The translations under genes were made by a program, and so were the position numbers. This document shows, one piece after another, positions 7,930 to 17,383 of a stretch of 64,000 nt of DNA (position 1 is the stretch's first letter; every line of letters begins with the position of its first letter). This DNA comes from Fen-1254 sp963769605 (GTDB taxonomy: Bacteria > Bacteroidota > Ignavibacteria > UBA10030). The DNA lies in contig CAVYML010000009.1 of the NCBI GenBank assembly GCA_963769605.1, positions 310,001 through 374,000 of the forward strand, read 5' to 3'. Under the pieces are notes generated by a model. That model had not been told where the DNA came from. It made no database searches and saw only the letters and a list, made by a program, of their open reading frames with translations.

Positions 7930-9269
7930 TAATTTTTCAACCTCGCTTTGACAAAACTCTCGAGGTCAGCAGCTTCCTGCGGCCCTACCGTCACTTTCCA
8001 ACCCGGAAGATTTTCCTCCAACTCGCCGCTGATTTGTGCAACGTACCCGGGAATGATGATTTCTCTCGTCGTCACGGTTTTTTCCAATCCAATTTCCTTA
8101 ACAAACTTGCCGACCGTGCTTCCGGTGAATTTTCCTGCTGCCCAGGCAGTTAACACACTCAGACCTTCACATTCAGGAACGACCAACCAAGCACTTATGC
8201 TGCAATTCTCGATCTCACCGGAAACAATAAAATACGTCAATGAAAAATTGGTAGTAACGAACACAGGGGAATTCGCTTTAGGTTCACCGATTTCATAGAC
8301 CTTCGGATCTACCTGTATCGGCTTCTGAGGATCGGTATAGATGTTCAGCCGCAACGTCATCAGCGAAGCAAGCTGTGCAGCATCGAATGAAGGCAGAACA
8401 CAAATCCCGCCGTATTTGGATATTTCATTCACAGCCAGCACTGTCTCCTCTAAGATATTTCCCTTTTCAATAAAAGTAAGACCCGGATACCCCAACGGTT
8501 TGAAATTGTCCTTTAATGCAGCTTTGCGCGCGATAGAATTCACTTGAAATTGCTCTGCAAGCGAATATGTTTGGAAATGCAGAATGAGATCACTCAATCC
8601 TCCTTCCCTTAATCGAGTTGTCAGTGAAACTAACTCATCCAAGGAGGGAGCAGTTACCGCAAGCAAATGTCCATATTCTTCAGCAGCTTTACGAAGCATT
8701 GCCGTCGTTTCATTTGTAGCAAATGCTAAAATGCTTCGCGATCCTTTCACTGCTTCAGCTGCGAACACCAGCGCTTTCGGATCATCACTGCGTATAATAA
8801 GCGGACGGTGAGTTACTTTCCATGCTTGTTTACACAAAGCAGCAAAAGATGTAATATCACTGCCAAGTTGTGTAACTGCGACCATATCGACACGCAGTAT
8901 CTCTCCGACCCGTTCCAGAGTGTAATCACGAATTTGCACTAAGGTTCTTTCAATAATTTCCGGATTATCTGTGTCGTTAAAATTGACTGCGATGGCAGTT
9001 TGATGAACAAAGGTCTTCTCGTGCCGATAAAGGACCGTTTCTCCTCCTATTTTCAGGGATTTATTTTCTCCCAACTCAATACATTTGACAGGAGGTTCGC
9101 TTGCAGCGCCTAAAACTTGTTTTGCTTCTTCGGATGCATAGGGACATTGAGATAAATCGGCTTTCTTTGCGGCGAGCTTCATTGCGAAAGCGAGACATGT
9201 ATTGGAACCGCATTCCTTGCAATTGGTCTTTGGTAAAAGTTTTTGAATTTGCAAACCGGTAAGAGCCAT
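7929..9269 (-). CDS. acsC: Corrinoid iron-sulfur protein large (gamma) subunit
   Basis: The 446-residue product begins with the [4Fe-4S] module of CFeSP large subunits, CKECGSNTC followed by QCPY (about residues 17-43). A TIM-barrel middle domain and a C-terminal corrinoid-binding domain (GYVAQISGELEENLPGWKV region) follow. With AcsD it carries the methyl group as methyl-Co(III) from methyl-tetrahydrofolate to acetyl-CoA synthase. It starts 3 nt after the stop of the AcsB-AcsD fusion, and its stop overlaps acsV. Length is normal for the family. The methyltransferase AcsE that loads this protein is not encoded in the window. Confidence 0.95.
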   Translation of the reverse strand: MALTGLQIQKLLPKTNCKECGSNTCLAFAMKLAAKKADLSQCPYASEEAKQVLGAASEPPVKCIELGENKSLKIGGETVLYRHEKTFVHQTAIAVNFNDTDNPEIIERTLVQIRDYTLERVGEILRVDMVAVTQLGSDITSFAALCKQAWKVTHRPLIIRSDDPKALVFAAEAVKGSRSILAFATNETTAMLRKAAEEYGHLLAVTAPSLDELVSLTTRLREGGLSDLILHFQTYSLAEQFQVNSIARKAALKDNFKPLGYPGLTFIEKGNILEETVLAVNEISKYGGICVLPSFDAAQLASLMTLRLNIYTDPQKPIQVDPKVYEIGEPKANSPVFVTTNFSLTYFIVSGEIENCSISAWLVVPECEGLSVLTAWAAGKFTGSTVGKFVKEIGLEKTVTTREIIIPGYVAQISGELEENLPGWKVTVGPQEAADLESFVKARLKN

Positions 9270-9272
9270 GTC

Positions 9273-12200
9273 TTATTCCTTCCCTTCCATTAGCTTGGAA
9301 ATTGTCCGCTTTAATGCCATTGCTGCTTCCGGATGATACATAATGAGAAGATCGGCTCCTGCATAGAGAAGATTCACGGCGGTTGTAAGTTCCCACAATG
9401 CTGCTCGTTTGTCCAATTCGCCCCATGCGGGGAAGGCTTCCTGTGTTGCTTTTAACTCTTTGATCTTGGCGCACTCCTGTCCCGGCGCCACGATCATCGG
9501 AGCGGCTAACATTTTGTCGCCGTTTAATGCCGTCAAGCGTATACGCTCCATGACAGAATATGTATACTCAATTCCATAGCCCATCGCTCCTGTCATAGGA
9601 TCCATAATAATTTGTTCCGATTTTACGTCCATATTCGTGAGTAAAATATTCAGTTGTTTACCGATATTCACATCTATCGGACTTTGAGCTACAAGCGTAT
9701 GTCCATACGCGAGCGCTGATCCCGCTATAGTCCGATAATTATCTTGCTCTACCCAATTCAGAAGAAGATTTTCTCCGGCAAATGTTTGAGCGACAGCTTT
9801 GAATACTTCATTGACTTTATCAAAATGGCTATGACCGGTAATAATAAGGGGAACATCCACAGCCTGCAGAACATCCTTGATCAATTTGACAGCATCTTCA
9901 GGAGAACGATTCCCCTTTTCCGGATGTGTTCCTTCCAAACGAACGCTGATCAATTCCGCACCATATTTTTCAACACAGATCTTTGCCATCTCGGATGGAT
10001 TTTGCAAATAATCACCGTATAACTTTCTTAACACCGGTGGATATTTTTCGCTGATAACATCGAATACTTCCATCGCCATGAGAGGCCGGTTCGGCATATC
10101 CCCTTCCCACAGGTGGAACGGCATACACGTCTCGCCGCCGAGAGTATACGACTTTCCGCGTGTACCTCCCTCTTTCCTTGTAGCGCCAAGTTTTACTTTC
10201 CAGATTGGGACTTCACATTTATCTTTTCGGATCGAAAACGATGTCACCTTTCCAAAACGCACGGCTGCAGTCGGAATATTCACCTTCCCGCCGCTCGGTT
10301 TCTCTTCCAGATTCTCTTTCTTTTGGATTTCTTCATGAAGGCGGACATCTTCTCCGTTAAATTTTTTCTTAATCGATTGGATAACACTTTCAGCATTCTC
10401 GCCGGATAAAGAAGCCTTTAATTCCGTAATAATCTCTTTTACAATATCATCTTTAAGCTGCTTGAGGACATCAGATGTCAAGAAGTTTTGTATTGTTTTC
10501 GTTCCTTTTTCTTTTTCAGATGGAGTATTGCATGATTCCTCCGGAGGTATTTTCAGTTCTTCTTTGGGAGGTTCCTCCCGAGCAGATTCGGTTTTCACAA
10601 TTAACGAAGTCCTGGACTCGACCATTGTTCCAAGGTCTGCCATTTCCAATGCCGGGTGATGGATTTTTTCCATATACTTGAGTACCGCATGTGCATCTGT
10701 TGCTATGGTTTCATCGGCAATATTTTCGAAGAGATCAGGCACACCCTGTTCTTCGAATCTTTTCTTCAAATCCTCAGCAAGCAGTTCTTTGAGGCTTTTC
10801 GGCATCCAAATTAAGCGCTTGCAGCCTCCTTCAGCTTGCAGGAATTTCTTTGAAGTGATAAAAATCTTCCCGCATCCCATAAATCCCGGCGTCTGTTGGC
10901 CGCCGCCAACGCTGCCTGCTAAAGCAGAGAATGTCATGCCAACAGGAGTCTCTCCTTGAAATTCCCGATTGACAACCATAACGCCATTACACTCCGGTAC
11001 ATACGCGCAGATAACCTCAAAACAGCCGCAGCTTGTCATCGGATTATCCATAATTGAGTAGGCACTAAAACTTGAAACAGTTTTATGGCTGTTGGCATAT
11101 ACAAAATCATCGACACCTTTCCAAACACCACGGACAGCATCGAGGCATACGCCTTTTTTCACCGGTTGATTTGGGCCGGTCTCATCAATTTCGAAGGCAG
11201 CTTTACCATCGAGCCAATTGTACGCTCCACACAATCCCAGCCGCTCAGGTGTGATCATACAAACATGATTGGGTGCAAACGATTGACACAGCAGGCAGGA
11301 ATAAAACGTATCCACCGATTCATCCGTCATCGTCTCAAGACGCCGATTTCGTTCATCGTACACATTGCGGGCAATTGCGATTCGTCGCTCGACTTCTTTA
11401 AGATCTGTTATGAGCGTAACCTTGACTTTATCAACAATAGCCGGATAATTTGAAAGAAGTTTCGCATGCAGAATTTCGCCATAGTGCTTCAAACGGAGTC
11501 CCTTGGCAAATCCGGCTTTAGACACGCGTGTCCAGATAATGTCTCGCTGCCCCATGTGCCAGATGCCTTCCGCACCGTTGAGTAAGTGATGGATCTGTCG
11601 CTCAAGAATCGGCTCAAAATCCGGCTGCATTTTCCTTCCGGCAACTTCTACCCAAACAGCGAGAGGCAGCGCTGATCCTGTTTTTACCGTATCGATATCC
11701 GGACCGATGACCTCAATCTCCCCGTCAATAATCCGATTCAGATCCACCATAGTAGCAAATTCAAAAGCCGGTGTTATATTACCGCCAAACTCAACCTGCA
11801 TATCTGCCTTCCGAACTCGTTCACCTTCAAATGCAGGTCCATAGGAAACCGGAATCGGTACTTTAGTAATTTTAACTTTGCATCCGCGGACTTCCAGAGC
11901 TTTTTCCACAATAGTACTATAAGACACCGGTGAAACGACATGTTCGTACATACAAATACCAGAAGGGAGGATTTGACCGATATCAGTTTCCGAGATCGTT
12001 GGAAAACCGAAATTGATCGCACCGGCCGCTTGTGCATGTTTTTCATCATCAACGGGCCCAAGGGCAAGAACAAAAGCAAAGACCCGATTTTTGTTATAAT
12101 TCAAAATCTTCTGATAATCACCGGGCTTGCCTCCACCAAACGATAGCGCAGCTCGTGTAGCAAAACCCAAAGCGTGAATGCAAGCGGTGACATCATCTCC

Positions 12201-12830
12201 AAAAGGAACAAGCCGAGTATTCCATCCTAATTGAACGCCTTCCTCGTGCAGTTGCTGTGCCATGGATTTTCCGTCTGTACCGGCAGCTAAAAAGACATAG
12301 AGATTTTTCTCCTGCAACTCGCGTGCAATCTTCACGGCAATTTCATTGGTCGGACAATAGCCGACACACGCAGCAAAACCCGGGGCCGTACCGTCTACAA
12401 ACTCGATACCGCGTTCCCGCATAATTACATCATTCGCCGCTCCCAACCATAGAGATCCATTCGTCGGATTTGCTTCCGTTAGATACGGCAGAGGACTGCG
12501 AGTGTATTTGATCCCTTCAATTATTTCATCTGCGAATAAAGCCGCCATACCGGCATCCAGTGCATGACCGAGATACGGAAGCCAAAGTTTTTCAGCAGGC
12601 AGCGGAGGGAGCAATCGTTTTGCTTCGTCGAGCATCTTGTTCAAGCCGCCAAGCGTGTCGATCTTCAATCCTAAAATTCCATAGGAGACCGGTAAATAAT
12701 ATGCGGTATTCGGAAACTCTACTTTCGTCTCGGCGCTTTTTTCCTCCAGCGCCTGCTTGAGTTCATGTTCCGCACGCGCAACCAACCGATGTGCACCTCG
12801 AATAGCTCGTGTCACGATGAGCTTTGACAT
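9273..12830 (-). CDS. acsB-acsD: Fused acetyl-CoA synthase (AcsB) and CFeSP small subunit (AcsD)
   Basis: One uninterrupted 1185-residue frame joins two proteins that are normally separate. Residues 1 to about 735 are a bacterial-type acetyl-CoA synthase with its N-terminal CODH-contact domain. The A-cluster [4Fe-4S] ligands are seen in CLLCQSFAPNHVC...LCG, and the Ni-site CGC in TSCGCFE. Residues from about 878 to the end are the CFeSP small subunit (KVKLGATRKEGGTRGK, LLLNWVEQDNYRTI, MGYGIEYTYSVMERIRL). Between them is a charged linker of about 140 residues rich in Lys and Glu. The protein would tether the methyl carrier to the enzyme that accepts the methyl group. All flanking genes belong to the same pathway, and the frame is intact across the junction. 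Confidence 0.93.
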   Translation of the reverse strand: MSKLIVTRAIRGAHRLVARAEHELKQALEEKSAETKVEFPNTAYYLPVSYGILGLKIDTLGGLNKMLDEAKRLLPPLPAEKLWLPYLGHALDAGMAALFADEIIEGIKYTRSPLPYLTEANPTNGSLWLGAANDVIMRERGIEFVDGTAPGFAACVGYCPTNEIAVKIARELQEKNLYVFLAAGTDGKSMAQQLHEEGVQLGWNTRLVPFGDDVTACIHALGFATRAALSFGGGKPGDYQKILNYNKNRVFAFVLALGPVDDEKHAQAAGAINFGFPTISETDIGQILPSGICMYEHVVSPVSYSTIVEKALEVRGCKVKITKVPIPVSYGPAFEGERVRKADMQVEFGGNITPAFEFATMVDLNRIIDGEIEVIGPDIDTVKTGSALPLAVWVEVAGRKMQPDFEPILERQIHHLLNGAEGIWHMGQRDIIWTRVSKAGFAKGLRLKHYGEILHAKLLSNYPAIVDKVKVTLITDLKEVERRIAIARNVYDERNRRLETMTDESVDTFYSCLLCQSFAPNHVCMITPERLGLCGAYNWLDGKAAFEIDETGPNQPVKKGVCLDAVRGVWKGVDDFVYANSHKTVSSFSAYSIMDNPMTSCGCFEVICAYVPECNGVMVVNREFQGETPVGMTFSALAGSVGGGQQTPGFMGCGKIFITSKKFLQAEGGCKRLIWMPKSLKELLAEDLKKRFEEQGVPDLFENIADETIATDAHAVLKYMEKIHHPALEMADLGTMVESRTSLIVKTESAREEPPKEELKIPPEESCNTPSEKEKGTKTIQNFLTSDVLKQLKDDIVKEIITELKASLSGENAESVIQSIKKKFNGEDVRLHEEIQKKENLEEKPSGGKVNIPTAAVRFGKVTSFSIRKDKCEVPIWKVKLGATRKEGGTRGKSYTLGGETCMPFHLWEGDMPNRPLMAMEVFDVISEKYPPVLRKLYGDYLQNPSEMAKICVEKYGAELISVRLEGTHPEKGNRSPEDAVKLIKDVLQAVDVPLIITGHSHFDKVNEVFKAVAQTFAGENLLLNWVEQDNYRTIAGSALAYGHTLVAQSPIDVNIGKQLNILLTNMDVKSEQIIMDPMTGAMGYGIEYTYSVMERIRLTALNGDKMLAAPMIVAPGQECAKIKELKATQEAFPAWGELDKRAALWELTTAVNLLYAGADLLIMYHPEAAMALKRTISKLMEGKE

Positions 12831-12859
12831 AATTCCAACCTTTCCATCCTCACTGATGG

Positions 12860-14791
12860 TTACACAACTAATTCTCTTCTCATTTCCATATCAAAGAGAA
12901 TTCGTTCTTTTCCTTTATCGATGCCTAACGCTTTGCGCTTCTTGTCAATGTGATCGATCATACGTGCGGCCATTCGATGAACATCGGTTTCAACAGCCCA
13001 GCTGCCGCCCAGCATCGTTTCATGTTCTTCGGAAAGATGCCGATAAAAAATCTCACTTCCCTGAACCGGCAAACCGATACCAAACACAGTAAAGACACCG
13101 GAGGCTACAAAATACTGACCGATGGCAATTGCCTTTTCACTCATCCACTCCGGTGCAGCCCCGGCAACAGGAAGATCGGAAATATCTTTGCCCAAACCGC
13201 CCGTCTTCACCATCTCCGATAATGCGATAAGAATACGACTATTGTCCACGCAAGAACCGGAATGCAGCACCGGCGGCATACCCACCGTTCGACATACTTC
13301 CGCCAAACCTTTGCCTGCATATTGCTCCGCTGATTCCGGAATCATCAACCCCGCCTTTGCACATGCAATGGCAGAGCAGCCTGTTTGGACGACAAGAATA
13401 TCGTTTGCGATCAGTTCCTTTACAAGATCTACGTGACTCTGATCGTGAGTCACTTTTGGATTACAGCATCCGACAACTCCTGCTACTCCTCTGATCTTAC
13501 CGTTGATGATATTGTCATTTAAAGGAAGGTAAGAACCCCGGAACCTGCCGCCCAGCATGTAGCTAATTGCTTCGTGGCTGAATCCTGCGATAATATCCAT
13601 CTTCTCATCCGGTATATCGACTCTTCCACGATTGGAGAAATTCAAAATAGCTTCCTGAATAATCTCTTTTGCGGTGTTCAGCGCATGTTCTTCAGAGAAG
13701 GGGTGATGCATCGCTCCCTGAATCTTTCCTTTGGGTGATGTCGTGATCAAATGAGTATGGTAACATTTGCAGAGATCCGGCAATGACGGCATAATGCACT
13801 GAACATCGACTATCATTACCTCGACAGCGCCCGTCACGATAGCCAATTCTTGCTGGAGAACATTTCCTGCAATCGGCAATCCATGACGGAGTAAAATTTC
13901 GTTTGCTGTACAGCAAATACCCACAAGATTGATTCCTTTGGCTCCCTTCGACTTTGCCAGATTCAACAGATTCTCATCGCGGGATGCAAGCACAAGCATT
14001 TCAGAGAGAACCGGTTCATGCCCATGAACGATGATGTTGACCTCATCCTTGGATAATAGTCCCAAATTAACCTGGCCGCGAATAGGAGAAGGTGTTCCAA
14101 AAAGAATGTCCTGCAATTCAGTAGCGATCATCGACCCGCCCCAGCCATCGGATAAAGCAGTCCGATTTCCCTGAAGCATAATATTGCTATGATCCTGATC
14201 GACCCCCATTGTGGTGCGGTGCATCATTTCTACAATTTCCCGATCAATACCGCGGGGAACCATATTCAGCCGCCGCCAGATTGCCTGTCTTGGCTCAGGC
14301 GCAAGCTGAATAAAAGGTACCTCGCCTTCCTGCTGTCCGAAAATCTGTAATGCTTTTTGTGCGACATCAGCAGCAATCTCAGTTGTCGATCGATTTTCAA
14401 TTATCACGCCCAATAAATTTGCGACCTTCTTTAATTTATTCGTATCCTTAATAGAGTAACCCGATTCCGGATTCTTTGCGGCAAGCAGCAAGGCATGCGC
14501 CACATCACGCCCGTGATCAGAATGGGCGGCGGCGCCTGCTGCAATCATCCGGCCAAAATTTCTCGCAACGATTATTTCGGCAGTGGCTCCGCATACTCCT
14601 TTGAGCGCTCCTTCTTTGAACGGGTCGATTCGACAGGGACCCATGTTGCAATTGCGGCAGCAAATGCCCAGCTCTCCAAAACCGCACCTTGGTCCTTGTT
14701 GATCTGAGCGATCCCACACAGTCTCGATGTTTTTCAGCTTGATGCTCTCAAGCAAATAATTTACCGATCCGTCTGCACTTCTTTTGGACAT
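12860..14791 (-). CDS. cooS: Ni-Fe carbon monoxide dehydrogenase catalytic subunit (CooS/AcsA)
   Basis: The 643-residue product carries the N-terminal B/D-cluster cysteines (GICCRNCNMGPCRIDPF) and the C-cluster ligands in their expected order: His in IIVHGHEPVLSEM, Cys in VGICCTANE, Cys in VDVQCIMPS, Cys in VGCCNPKV, Cys in QTGCSAIACAKAGLM and Cys in HSGSCVDNSR. It interconverts CO2 and CO. In complex with acetyl-CoA synthase it supplies CO through an internal tunnel. It lies 29 nt upstream of the AcsB-AcsD fusion and 26 nt downstream of the FAD oxidoreductase gene. The ligand set is complete, so activity is expected. It could serve acetyl-CoA synthesis and CO oxidation alike. Confidence 0.96.
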   Translation of the reverse strand: MSKRSADGSVNYLLESIKLKNIETVWDRSDQQGPRCGFGELGICCRNCNMGPCRIDPFKEGALKGVCGATAEIIVARNFGRMIAAGAAAHSDHGRDVAHALLLAAKNPESGYSIKDTNKLKKVANLLGVIIENRSTTEIAADVAQKALQIFGQQEGEVPFIQLAPEPRQAIWRRLNMVPRGIDREIVEMMHRTTMGVDQDHSNIMLQGNRTALSDGWGGSMIATELQDILFGTPSPIRGQVNLGLLSKDEVNIIVHGHEPVLSEMLVLASRDENLLNLAKSKGAKGINLVGICCTANEILLRHGLPIAGNVLQQELAIVTGAVEVMIVDVQCIMPSLPDLCKCYHTHLITTSPKGKIQGAMHHPFSEEHALNTAKEIIQEAILNFSNRGRVDIPDEKMDIIAGFSHEAISYMLGGRFRGSYLPLNDNIINGKIRGVAGVVGCCNPKVTHDQSHVDLVKELIANDILVVQTGCSAIACAKAGLMIPESAEQYAGKGLAEVCRTVGMPPVLHSGSCVDNSRILIALSEMVKTGGLGKDISDLPVAGAAPEWMSEKAIAIGQYFVASGVFTVFGIGLPVQGSEIFYRHLSEEHETMLGGSWAVETDVHRMAARMIDHIDKKRKALGIDKGKERILFDMEMRRELVV

Positions 14792-14817
14792 TGTGATTCC
14801 CTTTAGTTAAACCGGAC

Positions 14818-16089
14818 TTAACACGATTGATATTTCTCTACGAGAGGTACCACACCGTACCTTATAAGTTTTCCGAAATTGAATTGGTCGCTTAACAACT
14901 GATCTTCAAATGAAGAGACATCCACTTTGTGCCGGAGGAGCGAGAGAAGAACTCCAGCACTGCCGATCTTTCCCAATAGAATGATGCCTTTGATTCGATG
15001 GTTTTCGAGAACTACTTTTTTGTACACGTTATTCCAATTTCTGTTTTCCGTCAAAATTTTATATCTGGAAGCATCCTTCGGGAAGGTTATCCCGTACGAT
15101 ATAAGAGGGATATCGTTGATATTCAAAGAGTTCATCCCGACCGTGCCATAATAAGGCGTGGTTTTTCCTGTCATATTCAATCCCGCAATGCGCCCTTGCT
15201 GAACTGCACTTGTCCAGAGCGCATTGATCGTATGTCCCTCGGTCGCAATATCAAATGCCTCAGCTACATCGCCGGCTGCGAAAATATTTTCATAATTGGT
15301 TTGCATAAACTTATTCGTTTCGATACCCCATCGCTTTTTGATGTCCGTATCTTGGATGAGCTCAGTATTCGGCTGCACGCCTTTAGCGACAATAAGTATC
15401 TCACAAGGAATAGTTTCACCTTGTTCTGTCCTGACCGCTTTTAATTGATTTCCCATGCTCTGGATTTCCACGATGTCCGTCTGTGTCAGCACTTCGATAC
15501 CGTTGATCACCAATTGGTCGATAAGAATTTGAGAGGCTTCAGTATCGATCATCTGAGAGAGCACATGATTGGAACGAACTATCACTTTTGTTTTCAGACC
15601 GCAATCGTGCAAGGCACAGGCAGCTTTCATTCCGATGAGCCCGCCTCCGAGTACAACAGCATTCCTAACTTGAACAATTTTCTTTTTAATAATTTCGGCA
15701 TCATCGATAGTGCGCAATACATAGACCCCGTCAATTTCTTTAGGTATACTGTCTGGAAGTTTCGCAGACGATCCAGCGGCAATAAGCAGTCTGTCGAAAG
15801 GATAGATAGATCCGTCGTTGCAAGTAACTTGCTGCCGATTTATATCGACTCCAAAGGCACGTTTACCGGTGTGCAGGTGCACGTGCATTCTTTGATGAAA
15901 TTTTTCGTCCCGGTATTGAAGTCCGGTCTTCGAAATTGTATTTGAAAGATAGTACGAGAGAAGACACCGGGAATAAAGAGACTGCCGTTCGTCGGACAAT
16001 TGCACGATAGTACTTGTTTGATCGTTCTTCCGAATTGCTTCAACAGCGCTTACGCCTGCTGCACTATTTCCAACGATCAGGATATTCAT
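14818..16089 (-). CDS. FAD/NAD(P)-dependent oxidoreductase of the CODH cluster
   Basis: The product (423 residues from the chosen start) is a pyridine nucleotide-disulphide oxidoreductase-fold flavoprotein. The FAD-binding GNSAAGVSAVEAIRK is at the N-terminus, the NAD(P)-binding VVLGGGLIGMKAA is at about 150, and NIFAAGDVAEA is at about 270. No CxxxxC redox disulphide is visible. Genes of this type next to cooF and cooS are known in CO-oxidising anaerobes and are thought to pass electrons between CODH, CooF and NAD(P)+. The start is set at MNILIV because its ATG overlaps the cooF TGA as ATGA. An ATG 12 nt upstream is also in frame. Confidence 0.88.
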   Translation of the reverse strand: MNILIVGNSAAGVSAVEAIRKNDQTSTIVQLSDERQSLYSRCLLSYYLSNTISKTGLQYRDEKFHQRMHVHLHTGKRAFGVDINRQQVTCNDGSIYPFDRLLIAAGSSAKLPDSIPKEIDGVYVLRTIDDAEIIKKKIVQVRNAVVLGGGLIGMKAACALHDCGLKTKVIVRSNHVLSQMIDTEASQILIDQLVINGIEVLTQTDIVEIQSMGNQLKAVRTEQGETIPCEILIVAKGVQPNTELIQDTDIKKRWGIETNKFMQTNYENIFAAGDVAEAFDIATEGHTINALWTSAVQQGRIAGLNMTGKTTPYYGTVGMNSLNINDIPLISYGITFPKDASRYKILTENRNWNNVYKKVVLENHRIKGIILLGKIGSAGVLLSLLRHKVDVSSFEDQLLSDQFNFGKLIRYGVVPLVEKYQSC

Positions 16090-16571
16090 TTGAGAAGCCA
16101 ATCTGCCTGGTAATCTTCTTTTTCACAGCAGACAAGTGCATGAGTCGGACACGCTTCAATACATGCCGGAATTTCGCGCCCCGGACAATGATCGCACTTT
16201 ATTGCTCGATGAAGTCCATTGTGTTTCACAATCGCACCGAATGGACATACCATGATACAGGACCAACACCCGACGCATCGTTCCGAATCGAACTGCACAT
16301 CTCCGGTGTCTTCATTCTTCTGAATCCCTCCTGAGATACATGCCTGCACACACACCGGATCGTCACAATGTCTGCACTGCAGTGCAAATGTCCGGTAACG
16401 AAGCATCGTTCCTTGTTCATCGATAAGCTCAACGTGGATTCGTGCTTTGGGTAATACCGGTTCTCGTATCGCTTCAGGCAGATTCTTCGACTGAGAATGC
16501 TCAAGAGCACAAGCAAGTTCACACGAACTGCATCCAAGACATTTATCTATCCGGCAAATGATGTGTTTCAT
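16086..16571 (-). CDS. cooF: CooF-type four-cluster ferredoxin subunit of CODH
   Basis: The 161-residue polyferredoxin has four [4Fe-4S] cysteine groups: CLGCSSCELAC near the N-terminus, CRHCDDPVCVQAC at about 77, CVGCWSCIMVCP at about 105, and CDHCPGREIPACIEACP at about 130. This is the CooF/HycB-like pattern. It would shuttle electrons between the CODH D-cluster and the adjacent FAD/NAD oxidoreductase. It overlaps the CooC gene upstream by 4 nt and the oxidoreductase gene downstream by 4 nt, so the three are tightly coupled. Family assignment is firm. The exact electron partner is inferred from context. Confidence 0.9.
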   Translation of the reverse strand: MKHIICRIDKCLGCSSCELACALEHSQSKNLPEAIREPVLPKARIHVELIDEQGTMLRYRTFALQCRHCDDPVCVQACISGGIQKNEDTGDVQFDSERCVGCWSCIMVCPFGAIVKHNGLHRAIKCDHCPGREIPACIEACPTHALVCCEKEDYQADWLLK

Positions 16572-17356
16572 AATGAGGATTCACTTGGTTGACTGCCAAT
16601 TCCGGCATTCGAGAGCAATTGATTAAGTCCTGTAACAACCGGATTATCGAGAGAGACGGGCCATATCCCGCGGCCATTTCTTCCGAGTTCAGCTAACTCT
16701 AAATTCTCAGGAAGGTCAATCACCCAATCGGCTTCGGTCGAATTCCTCAACTCATTTCTTTGTATCGGTTGTAATTCTCCCGACAGACGATTGATGATAA
16801 TAGCAAGTTTCTCGTACCGGATATTCATCTCTTGTGCCAATTCGTACAATCGCTGCACAGTTATTAATCCCTGATAGGAAGGATCTGCAACAAAAATGAG
16901 CAAATCAACTTTTTGAATAATACGACGCGAAAGGTTTTCTAATCCAGCTTCATTATCAAGAACGACAAATGGATATTGAGATGATATTTGTGAAAGCACA
17001 TCTTTCAGTACATTGTTAGCATAACAATAACACCCCGGTCCTTCAGGTCGTCCCATGGCAATCAGGTCAAAGTCGTTTGATTCAACCATGCATTCGGATA
17101 TTTTTGTTTCAAGCAAATGCTGCTTCGATACTCCGGCAGCAAGACCTTTGGAAGCAAGCTCCCTGGTCTCTTCGCGTGCGCGTCCTAAAGTCCGCTTGAC
17201 CGACACGCCAAGCGCCAGATCCAAACAGGTATTCGGATCTGCATCCACAGCCAAGACCGGATTACACCCATGCTCAATCAATTGTTTTATAAGCAAGGCC
17301 GCAATTGTCGTTTTACCGGTGCCGCCTTTACCCGTTATTGCAATGATATAACTCAT
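16568..17356 (-). CDS. cooC: CooC-type nickel-insertion ATPase (copy 1)
   Basis: The 262-residue MinD/ParA-like ATPase has the deviant P-loop GKGGTGKTT at residue 8 and the CxC pair (GCYCYANN, about residue 113) that in CooC proteins forms the dimer metal site. CooC and AcsF family members use ATP to mature the Ni-containing C-cluster or A-cluster. The gene overlaps cooF and lies 27 nt after the second cooC-like gene. Two different copies in one operon suggest separate roles, one for CODH and one for acetyl-CoA synthase. Which is which cannot be told from sequence alone. Confidence 0.9.
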   Translation of the reverse strand: MSYIIAITGKGGTGKTTIAALLIKQLIEHGCNPVLAVDADPNTCLDLALGVSVKRTLGRAREETRELASKGLAAGVSKQHLLETKISECMVESNDFDLIAMGRPEGPGCYCYANNVLKDVLSQISSQYPFVVLDNEAGLENLSRRIIQKVDLLIFVADPSYQGLITVQRLYELAQEMNIRYEKLAIIINRLSGELQPIQRNELRNSTEADWVIDLPENLELAELGRNGRGIWPVSLDNPVVTGLNQLLSNAGIGSQPSESSL

Positions 17357-17383
17357 TTATTCCACAGACTTCATTAACCTGAC

